DNA from: Timema cristinae
Lineage: Eukaryota; Arthropoda; Insecta; Phasmatodea; Timematidae
DNA length: 64,000 nucleotides
NCBI GenBank assembly: GCA_039000515.1
Contig: JBCFYV010001001.1
Location: 9,259,873 to 9,323,872, forward strand
Direction of reading: 5' to 3'
Position numbers and translations under genes: made by a program. Under the pieces are notes generated by a model. That model worked only from the letters and a program-made list of their open reading frames with translations. It did no database searches and was not told where the DNA came from. Shown piece after piece: positions 60,701 to 64,000 of this stretch (positions are counted from its first letter, which is position 1; every line of letters begins with the position of its first letter).

Positions 60701-63481
60701 TACTCAACCCAGGGTACGCACACCCTTGGTGGTACATGAATATATATTAAGGTGTACGTAAAATAGAAAATATATACATACAAATAAATTATTTTATGAA
60801 ACAGTTAATAATCAAAGACATATTTAGAGTTAGTCACAAGAAACCTGAACATAAGGACATGGGATCAAGTCGATCAAGGACCACATATGTAGATTACATA
60901 ATACCATTGGCGCATCCAAAATGGATGGGGGAGTCAGGGTTGAACACCCCCCCCCCCCTCCCCCGCCCCTAACCCCGACCTCACTACCCACCTACCTTTT
61001 TCTCGTCTCTAGAGCTTTGAAATCATACATGAGGAAATCTACAAATGAAGACAGACTTAATGGGCTTCATGTACATACATCCAGAGGTGTCAGTTACGGA
61101 CCCATGGGGGAAAATGCCAGATCTGGCCCAGAACTTAGTATGAAACCAAGGAAAATTAATATAAGACTAAAGTGAATTAGTTCAAAAGTGATTTTGTCAG
61201 TTAAGAGTTAGTCCAAGTTGCTTATTTGAATTTTCAGATTTTAGCTCATAAAATAATTTTATAAACTAAATTTCCAAAATACAATTTATTGAATTTTGCA
61301 TGTTTGTATATTCTATCAGTATGCATGAATAAAAGAAAATTATTAAAAAACTTGATTGTCATAATAATTAAAGAATTATTACCATTTTTATAAATTTTAA
61401 ATTATTTTAAATATTATTGTATTTCTTTTGATGCATTTGCATTTTGCAGTACTTAAATTTTCGAATTTCTCTGCGGGAAAAACCAATGAACCCTGCTCAG
61501 TTGGTCAGTGAAACTAATCCCCACCCATAAACGAATCCTGGCAGTGTCAGTGCATACCATAATACAGCTTGCATTATTCACCAACAACTTTGGGTGTATA
61601 AAGCTGAAGTGCAGTAATATCTAGAGGTACGCGAATAAAAAAGGTTGAATACCATTGGTCTAAATTCTAAAAGATGTGTTGATCTTAGAACAGCTCGCAC
61701 CGATAATACGGCAATCTCGTGATTGGTTTAGTTAGGCTTTAGAGCTATTACGTGACCACGTTTCTGTTCTGCGATTGTGACTCCACAGTAAGGGTTACTC
61801 TCGTGTTAGACTGGTCTTCTGATGATGTGTCTCAAATCCTGGTTGGGCCTACTGAGAGTGTTTTTTCCTAAATGGTTTCCCATTCTATTTCCAGGCAAAT
61901 GCGGCTAGATTACCTCTAGAATTCTTTCTTCTCTATCCCTATTTCATTATGTTAAATTATTGTATATACGTATAACCGGAACAGATAGTAAGACTCAGTG
62001 ATTTAAAAAAAATCATCCTCAGAGCGGGATTTAGTTTCCGCTTATTTGATTCGATGAGCGTACAGACTAAGGCGTCAGTTTAATCTGGTTTTATACAATA
62101 GTGATGGGGAGTTTGACGTTAGAATACCCGCCGAGGGTTCTATGGGTACGTTCTTCATTCTCCTTTGACATGCGGGTACATTTAATGTAAATTCTATCTC
62201 GTTTTACGTTGATGTAAATACTCTGATAACACAAATCGGTGGTAGGTCTTGGTGGACCCTACCAAGACCCAACCACCCCTTCTCTCTCATTCACTCTCCC
62301 CCTTCTACCACCTCCTATCCCCGAATAAAATTTATTTAGTAACGATCTTGTTTGAGTGATATAACCGCAAGGATTTACAATGGGTTGTCCATTGTCCATT
62401 GTCCATTGTCTGTTATAAGGCTCGATAAAAAAATGTTCCCGTTCCAAACTATTTACGTCACACTATTTTTATACTATGTTTATCTTCATTTCACGAGGTT
62501 AGCGCGGAGTTGAGTATTGGAGAAACGTTCTTTGGCTCTGGATGTGCCTTACCTCGTGTCAACCGCATTGGCTCTGAGGCCCGCCTGATGGGGCGTGTGT
62601 TGAAACGTATGGACTATGCCCTTATGGGCTAAGCCATTATTATCTTGACAGGATATCTCCATGTTAGTGAACCCCGAACAATGTTCACTCTGGACGGGTG
62701 AAAGAAACCATGTGCAGTCACCTGTCCTGTGACAGGGAAGTGAGAAATCCTCGTCCGCTGCACATCAAGCGTTTGGTAGTGCGCACTCGGTTTCGGTAGG
62801 GAACAAACTTATTCTGGCCTACACAAGGTCACCGCTAGGAAACCTATTGTAATGTTACGGTAATCCCTAAAACTGAGCCTCAGGATTCCACCGTAACGTT
62901 GGCCTTTACAAATGGAAGGAACAACTTTTCTCACCCCTGGAGCTATAATAAAGAGGTGGGGGCTCTATCGGTCTACATTATGACGGATATCCTTAAAATA
63001 TGACCATGGTAAGCTAAGGAAGCCTGAGGTGAGTTGGTAGTTTTTCACCGTTGGGCGCCAGATACTTTGCTGATTATAGAACCGTGTGGCTTACTTTACC
63101 ATAATATGTATTCTTTAATAGGATAGTGTTGTATAGGTACCTACGGTGCGCAGCAATTCAAGGAGATGGGTGGACAATGGCCGTCCTCATTTACCATTTA
63201 GGAACTGTCATTAAACTATGTATTTCACTAGTTACCCTTGTTGCAGGCGAGATATCAACCCACACACCTCTGGACAGGGAGCTTAGACCCCAGCACGAGC
63301 TAGTGGTGGAGGCCAGAGACCAAGGAAGTCCTCAGAGGAGTTCAAGGGTTGCCGTCAGGATAAAAGTGTCGGATGTGAATGACAATGCACCTGATCTGGT
63401 GGACCCTAGAGAGGATGTTGTCAGCGTGAGGGAGGAACAACCCCCAGGGACCGAGGTGGTCCGCGTCAGGGCGGTTGACAG
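36583..63481 (+). CDS. ds: Dachsous-like giant cadherin, six internal exons (partial gene)
   Basis: The coding sequence is the join of 36583-36761, 38507-38736, 40249-40435, 41613-41795, 42945-43218 and 63247-63481, giving 1288 nt or about 429 residues. Intron phases agree at every junction, so no exon is missing between them. The protein contains the end of one cadherin repeat, three full repeats and the start of a fifth. Repeat ends carry the calcium motifs [27 protein letters not shown] and DVNDNAPDL, and repeats carry LDYE or LDRE motifs. Dachsous and Fat are large atypical cadherins that bind each other between neighbouring cells and control planar polarity and Hippo-dependent growth. 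I favour Dachsous from the overall motif style, notably [15 protein letters not shown] in the last exon; Fat, Fat-like or another long cadherin remains possible. Signal peptide, transmembrane segment, start and stop lie outside the window. Exons are distinctly GC-richer than the AT-rich introns. No frameshift or internal stop is seen, so the gene looks functional. Confidence 0.85.
36792..37333. mobile_element. terminal-inverted-repeat element split by SINE-A
   Basis: Left end CAGTGCCGTAGTCAG and right end (reverse complement) CAAGGCCGTAGCCAG match. Both ends lead inward to C- or G-rich tracts and AAATT. Flanks CTGATACACAG and CTGCCACACAG are similar and may be a decayed target duplication. 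A truncated SINE-A sits inside at 36953-37173. Confidence 0.5.
36953..37173 (+). repeat. SINE-A, 5'-truncated at the B box, 9-bp target duplication
   Basis: It starts with GTTCAATCCTCGGTCCC, so the A-box half of the head is missing. TATTTAGAA at 36944-36952 and 37174-37182 flanks it. Located in cadherin intron 1. Confidence 0.85.
37507..37863. mobile_element. M-family element in cadherin intron 1
   Basis: Right end CATCCCCGCC then TTAA at 37864-37867; left TTAA has decayed to TTGA. Centre asymmetric: TGTCAAGGGTTGTCCTGGAA left and CTAATGCCGTTATACAG right. Confidence 0.8.
37868..38506. other. rest of cadherin intron 1
   Basis: AT-rich. A short stretch near 38228-38280 is an inverted piece of F family (ACGTCAAGTCATGTGAT). 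Confidence 0.4.
38507..38736 (+). CDS. ds: cadherin exon 2 of window (end of EC a, most of EC b)
   Basis: The acceptor is cctcAG at 38505-38506 and the donor GTGAGA starts at 38737. The exon opens in phase 0 and ends in phase 2. It encodes the inter-repeat linker [10 protein letters not shown], then the next repeat with VPENAELG (the PEN glutamate), [10 protein letters not shown] (the DXD calcium motif) and [13 protein letters not shown]. The final AG joins G of the following exon to make the arginine before PLDYE. The junction gives an uninterrupted cadherin fold of normal repeat length. Confidence 0.92.
38851..39107 (+). repeat. SINE-B, near consensus, 12-bp target duplication
   Basis: Head ACCCGCCTCGGTGGCGTAG, B box GAGGTTCGAATCTCGG, body and intact tail hairpin CCCGAACGGG. 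TACTATAATAGG occurs exactly at 38839-38850 and 39108-39119. Lies in cadherin intron 2. Confidence 0.94.
39652..39985. mobile_element. hAT-like short element in cadherin intron 2
   Basis: Ends GTTGGTTCTTAACC and, inverted at the right end, AGCGGTTCTTAACC, the kind of terminal repeat known from hAT elements. No clear 8-bp duplication is visible, so the call is tentative. Confidence 0.45.
40000..40165 (+). repeat. SINE-B, diverged
   Basis: GCTCTCGTGTTAGATTGGCC, GGGTTCTAATCTCAGTCG, and GTATAGCCTGAACAGAAATAAG as a decayed tail. Confidence 0.65.
40168..40203. repeat. AT-dinucleotide palindrome
   Basis: Two TA runs meet at ATAATTAT, making the whole tract self-complementary. It ends about 45 bp before exon 3. 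Confidence 0.9.
40249..40435 (+). CDS. ds: cadherin exon 3 of window (end of EC b, start of EC c)
   Basis: The acceptor is cccgttcAG at 40247-40248 and the donor GTACGC starts at 40436. It enters in phase 2 and leaves in phase 0. It encodes [20 protein letters not shown], then the linker [12 protein letters not shown] and the first strand of the following repeat, ending LPVNSQ. An NLT sequon in the middle is a candidate N-glycosylation site. The acceptor lies about 45 bp downstream of an AT-dinucleotide palindrome, an odd position for such unstable sequence. Confidence 0.92.
40436..41133. other. cadherin intron 3, left part
   Basis: AT-rich, nothing recognised. Confidence 0.45.
41143..41401 (+). 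repeat. SINE-B, near consensus, 9-bp target duplication
   Basis: Very similar to 38851-39107. TTTCGAGTA at 41134-41142 and 41402-41410. Located in cadherin intron 3, same orientation as the gene. Confidence 0.92.
41455..41555 (-). repeat. tRNA-like SINE head fragment
   Basis: Reverse complement gives CACCTCAGTGGTCTAATCGTC, an A-box-like start. No body assigned. Confidence 0.35.
41613..41795 (+). CDS. ds: cadherin exon 4 of window (middle of EC c)
   Basis: The acceptor is ctattcgcAG at 41611-41612. The donor is GTAGGA at 41796, weaker than the others at position +3 to +6. Both ends are phase 0, 61 codons. It encodes [20 protein letters not shown] with the DXD calcium motif, a longer than usual loop (an NLT sequon followed by a charged RDDEKN stretch), [12 protein letters not shown] and ALDRE. 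The next exon continues with SRDRYIVRV, which is the expected strand, so this exon pair is complete. Confidence 0.9.
42060..42200 (-). repeat. SINE-D copy in cadherin intron 4
   Basis: Reverse complement gives CCTTGGTGGATTTGGGTTAA, a B-box-like GTTAGTTCAAACCCAG and GTCGACGGATTTATCATGAG, matching 8246-8540. Confidence 0.6.
42201..42944. other. rest of cadherin intron 4
   Basis: AT-rich up to a modest polypyrimidine tract before exon 5; nothing else recognised. Confidence 0.45.
42945..43218 (+). CDS. ds: cadherin exon 5 of window (end of EC c, most of EC d)
   Basis: The acceptor is gttatttccAG at 42943-42944 and the donor is a consensus GTGAGT at 43219. It enters in phase 0 and leaves in phase 1. 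It encodes [15 protein letters not shown], the linker [10 protein letters not shown], then [24 protein letters not shown] and [11 protein letters not shown] is a candidate glycosylation site. The open frame continues past the donor to about 43400, but that part loses all cadherin character and the next exon completes the sentence [14 protein letters not shown], so the donor is right. Confidence 0.92.
43219..45254. other. cadherin intron 5, left part
   Basis: Starts with consensus donor GTGAGT. Near 43272 CAGTTTTTCCCAACCTGGGG looks like one end of a hAT-like element, without a partner found. Otherwise AT-rich. Confidence 0.4.
45255..45500 (-). repeat. SINE-B, diverged
   Basis: CACCCCGTATTACTATCCG tail, CCGACTGGAATCAAACCCTG B box and a decayed head. 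Confidence 0.65.
45910..46168. mobile_element. PIF/Harbinger-like MITE, 259 bp
   Basis: Long terminal inverted repeats: AGCCGGCTACAAACTGACG left and, inverted, GGCCGGTGACTGACTGACG right, both continuing into TTTTGGTCGCTGC, CCGCGACCAGGTCG and GTGTATTGCATTG. TTA lies on both sides (45907-45909, 46169-46171), the expected 3-bp duplication of PIF/Harbinger. GC-rich against its surroundings. No transposase gene. Confidence 0.75.
46172..46539. mobile_element. M-family element, near-perfect palindrome
   Basis: Arms match through the centre: ATCTTTCAAGGGTACCCTGG left and inverted CAAGACACCCTTGAAAGAT right, spacer with AAATAAAGAG. Right TTAA at 46540-46543. Its left end abuts the Harbinger-like MITE and is disturbed. 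Confidence 0.85.
46544..47355. other. intron 5 sequence, nothing recognised
   Basis: Overlapping ORFs at 46908-47127 on both strands have no family signature. Two T-rich runs lie near 47221 and 47331. Confidence 0.4.
47360..47743. mobile_element. M-family element, asymmetric centre
   Basis: Right end GGTGGGAGGAGAAG (inverted) and TTAA at 47744-47747; left TTAA at 47356-47359, with a few extra bases before GGTGTGAGGG. Centre has GGATAATGCCACCATGCTC on the right only. Confidence 0.75.
47780..48062. repeat. two-unit direct repeat of about 165 bp
   Basis: The block TGGCAGGGACATTC with nearby GCCGAACAA occurs at about 47841 and 47990, with similar text before and after. Class unknown; blocks near 10690-10810 look related. 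Confidence 0.55.
48243..48490 (+). repeat. SINE-B, moderately preserved
   Basis: GGGTTCGAATCCCGGTCAGG B box, CATATTTTCCACTCTCCC body, tail GAAAGGGTTGTAAGACGCGG. Confidence 0.75.
48598..49085 (-). repeat. SINE-B split by SINE-A
   Basis: The 3' part is 48598-48735 (AATTTAGAGTAACTATACCCG, GAAGAGTGGAAAACAATTT) and the 5' part 49013-49085 (AACTCCCTACATTAGCCAG). SINE-A separates them. Confidence 0.6.
48736..49012 (+). repeat. SINE-A inserted in SINE-B, 12-bp target duplication
   Basis: Full-length short form. TTTAAACTCCCT at 48724-48735 and 49013-49024. It shows SINE-A activity after the host SINE-B copy. Confidence 0.93.
49086..50395. other. intron 5 sequence, nothing recognised
   Basis: Two overlapping 80-90 codon frames near 49500-49780 have no domain. 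CT-rich runs at 50250-50350. Confidence 0.4.
50400..50535. other. GC-richer segment
   Basis: ACGGCCGGTTAAATGC and TATTGGCGGCTGACAGACG stand out between AT-rich DNA and a SINE-B; not recognised. Confidence 0.3.
50611..51450 (-). repeat. SINE-B split by a Harbinger-like element
   Basis: Body at 50611-50771 (CCGGGTCATACGC, GTACCCGCATTAGCG, ACACCCTCGGTACACCC) and head at 51373-51450 (AAGAATAACGCGTTCGATC). The break is inside the B-box region. Confidence 0.75.
50772..51369. mobile_element. PIF/Harbinger-like element, 598-bp deletion derivative
   Basis: Terminal repeats AGGTTGATTCACACGGAAAG left and, inverted, AGGCCGATACACACAGAATG right, followed on both sides by GCTAAGCTA. TAA duplication at 50769-50771 and 51370-51372. 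The right subterminal region has six AGCAC/GCACA repeats (51311-51341). A minus-strand open frame starting at 51159 reads [20 protein letters not shown] and then continues only about 20 residues before losing sense, which may be a leftover transposase N-terminus. No catalytic domain is present. Confidence 0.82.
51795..51995 (+). repeat. SINE-B, diverged
   Basis: TTTAGTCTGGTTTGCCATTG, GGGATTTGAATCCCTACG and TTCTCACTCTTTTTCC match head, B box and body. Confidence 0.6.
51996..52565. other. intron 5 sequence, nothing recognised
   Basis: Slightly GC-richer at 52225-52360; no feature supported. Confidence 0.35.
52570..52795 (+). repeat. SINE-B, fairly complete
   Basis: GTCACTCTCCTGTTAGATTG head, GGTTCAAATCCCGGGGC B box, CCTAAATGGTTTCCCACTC body, AAAAGGTAGTAAGACGTGG tail. 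Confidence 0.75.
52796..53253. other. intron 5 sequence, AT-rich
   Basis: Nothing recognised. Confidence 0.4.
53267..53553 (+). repeat. SINE-A, full length, 13-bp target duplication
   Basis: Short form with intact tail hairpin. TTTGTACTATATG at 53254-53266 and 53554-53566 is exact, the longest clear full-length SINE-A duplication here. Confidence 0.94.
53611..54213. mobile_element. M-family element split by SINE-B
   Basis: Left arm to about 53870 (GAATATCTGTCATGAGCATAG) and right arm from about 54088 (AAACTAAACTAAATGTA) to CACTACC and TTAA at 54214-54217. Confidence 0.65.
53870..54087 (-). repeat. SINE-B inside an M element
   Basis: CAGGCCATACGCATATAAT, ACCACTCTCATTGGACCC, TCCAGAATTCAAACCCTGAT and GCACGAGAGTGACTCC in the SINE-B order. 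Confidence 0.65.
54218..54580. other. GC-richer unassigned segment
   Basis: A 75-codon frame at 54358-54585 shows no domain. 54860-54960, beyond the SINE-A, has similar base composition, so the SINE may have entered an unknown repeat. Confidence 0.35.
54583..54857 (+). repeat. SINE-A, long form, lightly 5'-truncated
   Basis: Starts near GGTGACGAACTTCTGTGG, lacking the A-box part, and has the long-form insert GTGTATTAATCACAACTTG. Tail hairpin CCCGAACGGG intact. No clear target duplication. Confidence 0.85.
55300..55440 (+). repeat. F-family dispersed repeat
   Basis: GTGTTATTTTATGGGTATT, AAAAGTAACAGTAACATG, GACGTGAAAATAGATCTAG and TCTTATTATGAACATTGGAC. Confidence 0.6.
55480..55690 (-). repeat. 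SINE-B, diverged
   Basis: GTGGCGTTTTACAACCTATACGC tail remnant (in part), GAGCGGGACTCGAACCTAAAC B box. Confidence 0.55.
55691..56644. other. intron 5 sequence, unassigned
   Basis: (TA)n at 55931-55943 and a (TC)n/(CA)n run at 56442-56470. The part 56160-56400 has two tRNA-like degenerate B boxes and is probably old SINE material. Confidence 0.35.
56645..57270 (+). repeat. SINE-B with a hAT-like insertion
   Basis: Head and body at 56645-56780 (GTCACTCTGGTGTTATACTG, CTTTCCACTCTCTTTCCACG) and tail at about 57177-57270 (CGCGTAGCCCGGACGG, CTAGTAAGACGCGGG). Confidence 0.6.
56829..57102. mobile_element. hAT-like short element
   Basis: Termini CAAGTGGTTCTTCAACT and, inverted, CAAGTGGTTCTCAAACT. 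The segment before the right end, GGGGTACGCGTACCCC, is palindromic. No clear 8-bp duplication. Confidence 0.55.
57271..59545. other. intron 5 sequence, mostly AT-rich
   Basis: 57590-57660 (AGAGGCCCTTAGGCGC) is probably an old repeat; a GC-poor stretch follows. No gene. Confidence 0.4.
59553..59807 (+). repeat. SINE-B, near consensus, 7-bp target duplication
   Basis: ACCCACCTCGGTGGCATAG head, GAGGTTCGAATCTCGG B box, tail hairpin intact and an A-rich rather than TAA end. TCGCTTA at 59546-59552 and 59808-59814. Confidence 0.9.
60160..60290 (+). repeat. F-family dispersed repeat
   Basis: AGTGTTATTTTATAAGTATT, AACAAAAGTGACAG and CACATGACTTGACGTATGAA; this copy best shows the left half of the family. 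Confidence 0.6.
60295..60545. other. GC-richer segment
   Basis: ATGCGCCGCGTATCGG and TTTTATCGCCGCCACCGCC; no exon or repeat recognised. Confidence 0.3.
60694..61656. mobile_element. hAT-like element, about 960 bp, no transposase seen
   Basis: Ends CACTGGTACTCAACC and, inverted, CAATGGTATTCAACC (13 of 15 identical). Flanks GTCTAAGA and GTCTAAAT resemble an 8-bp duplication with two changes. The inside holds a C tract (about 60946-60958) and AT-rich DNA, with no transposase-like frame. Confidence 0.55.
61780..62005 (+). repeat. SINE-B, moderately preserved
   Basis: GGTTACTCTCGTGTTAGACTGG head, CTAAATGGTTTCCCATTC body, CGGAACAGATAGTAAGACTC tail. Confidence 0.65.
62070..62225 (+). repeat. SINE-B fragment
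   Basis: GTTTAATCTGGTTTTATAC, TGATGGGGAGTTTGACG and ACATGCGGGTACATTTAATG are head and body pieces. Confidence 0.5.
62383..62412. repeat. 7-bp tandem repeat TTGTCCA
   Basis: Four units in a row, last one incomplete. Confidence 0.85.
62490..63060. other. GC-rich segment upstream of exon 6, unassigned
   Basis: About 570 bp with balanced base composition, unlike the intron around it. CTTATGGGCTAAGCCATTATT at about 62620 resembles CTTGTGGGCTAACGCCATG of SINE-C, so part is probably a related repeat. No cadherin-like frame. Confidence 0.4.
63247..63481 (+). CDS. ds: cadherin exon 6 of window (end of EC d, start of EC e)
   Basis: The acceptor is cttgttgcAG at 63245-63246 and the donor GTCAGT starts at 63482. 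The first two bases complete the glycine codon started at 43218 across a 20-kb intron; the exon ends in phase 2. It encodes [15 protein letters not shown], the ARDQGSPQ turn, the linker [12 protein letters not shown] and the start of another repeat, [15 protein letters not shown]. The remainder of the repeat and of the protein lies beyond the right edge. Confidence 0.92.
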
Positions 63482-64000
63482 GTCAGTTTGTGGCTTAATC
63501 TGATGTGCAGTTCTTATTGGTATGGGAGACAAACAGTATGGAGTAAAGCATATAGATATTAATAATATTGCTCCTGCAACATTATCTTACAATTTACCTA
63601 TAAACTTGTTAAGAAAGCTAAGATAGAATAACATTCCCGTGACATGTTACCAGCTACATGTATATATAAGCTCATATTAAAATTCAGTACTAAATATAAA
63701 AGTATGCGCGAATGTCTCTTCATCTTTTGGAAACTCCATGTTGTTGATGTTCTTACCAAGAGGTGTGATTATCTAGAGGGTGTAAACTATATACAAATAA
63801 TTATATGTTGCCCTATGAACTATACATAAATATTGGTTTGAATTTTAAACATCTATAAACGTTCTGTTTAGGGAAGTGATATTGAGGATATTTTCAGCGA
63901 GTAGTAAATGTGTAACACATACAAAAAGAAAGTTTCATATAAATTATTCTTCAAATAAAATATAAAAATCGATATTATATAATACCAGGAATATTTTAGT
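63482..64000. other. start of the next cadherin intron
   Basis: Begins with GTCAGT; AT-rich, nothing else recognised up to the window edge. Confidence 0.6.

Overview
This window is eukaryotic nuclear DNA, most likely from an arthropod and probably an insect with a large, repeat-rich genome. The background is AT-rich. It has long GT-AG introns, several tRNA-derived SINE families, TTAA-flanked foldback elements, PIF/Harbinger-like elements with 3-bp TA-rich target duplications, and decayed non-LTR retrotransposon fragments. Nothing looks bacterial: there are no operons, no ribosome binding sites and no CRISPR array. I cannot name the species.

The only host gene I can support lies on the + strand. 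Six consecutive internal exons (36583-36761, 38507-38736, 40249-40435, 41613-41795, 42945-43218, 63247-63481) encode about 429 residues of a giant cadherin. All five introns have GT-AG ends and matching phases (0, 2, 0, 0, 1), so the exons join without gaps. They give the end of one extracellular cadherin repeat, three complete repeats and the start of a fifth. The motif style fits the Dachsous (ds/DCHS) family of planar-polarity and Hippo-pathway cadherins best; Fat-type cadherins are the alternative. The start codon, signal peptide, transmembrane segment and stop codon lie outside the window. The intron between the last two exons is 20,028 bp. The first 36.6 kb has no cadherin exon that I could find and is probably another long intron or upstream flank.

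The rest is mostly repeats. SINE-A (about 280 bp plus a TAA tract, many copies with exact target duplications) and SINE-B (about 250 bp, mostly old) have different tRNA-like heads but share the same 3' end, which contains the small hairpin CCCGAACGGG. SINE-C, -D and -E are further tRNA-headed families. The M family consists of about 360-400 bp TTAA-flanked foldback elements. There are also two PIF/Harbinger-like elements, several hAT-like candidates, two LINE reverse-transcriptase C-terminal pseudogenes (14903-15400 and 32440-32870, both on the minus strand), a 92-bp tandem repeat near 1.4-1.9 kb, and many microsatellites. Elements are often nested, which gives a relative order of insertion.

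The most unusual local structure is at 15887-16489. A 130-bp segment is duplicated in direct orientation, and between the copies lies a 342-bp piece matching 9564-9905, including a truncated SINE. This looks like a templated insertion. No wholly new gene system was found.
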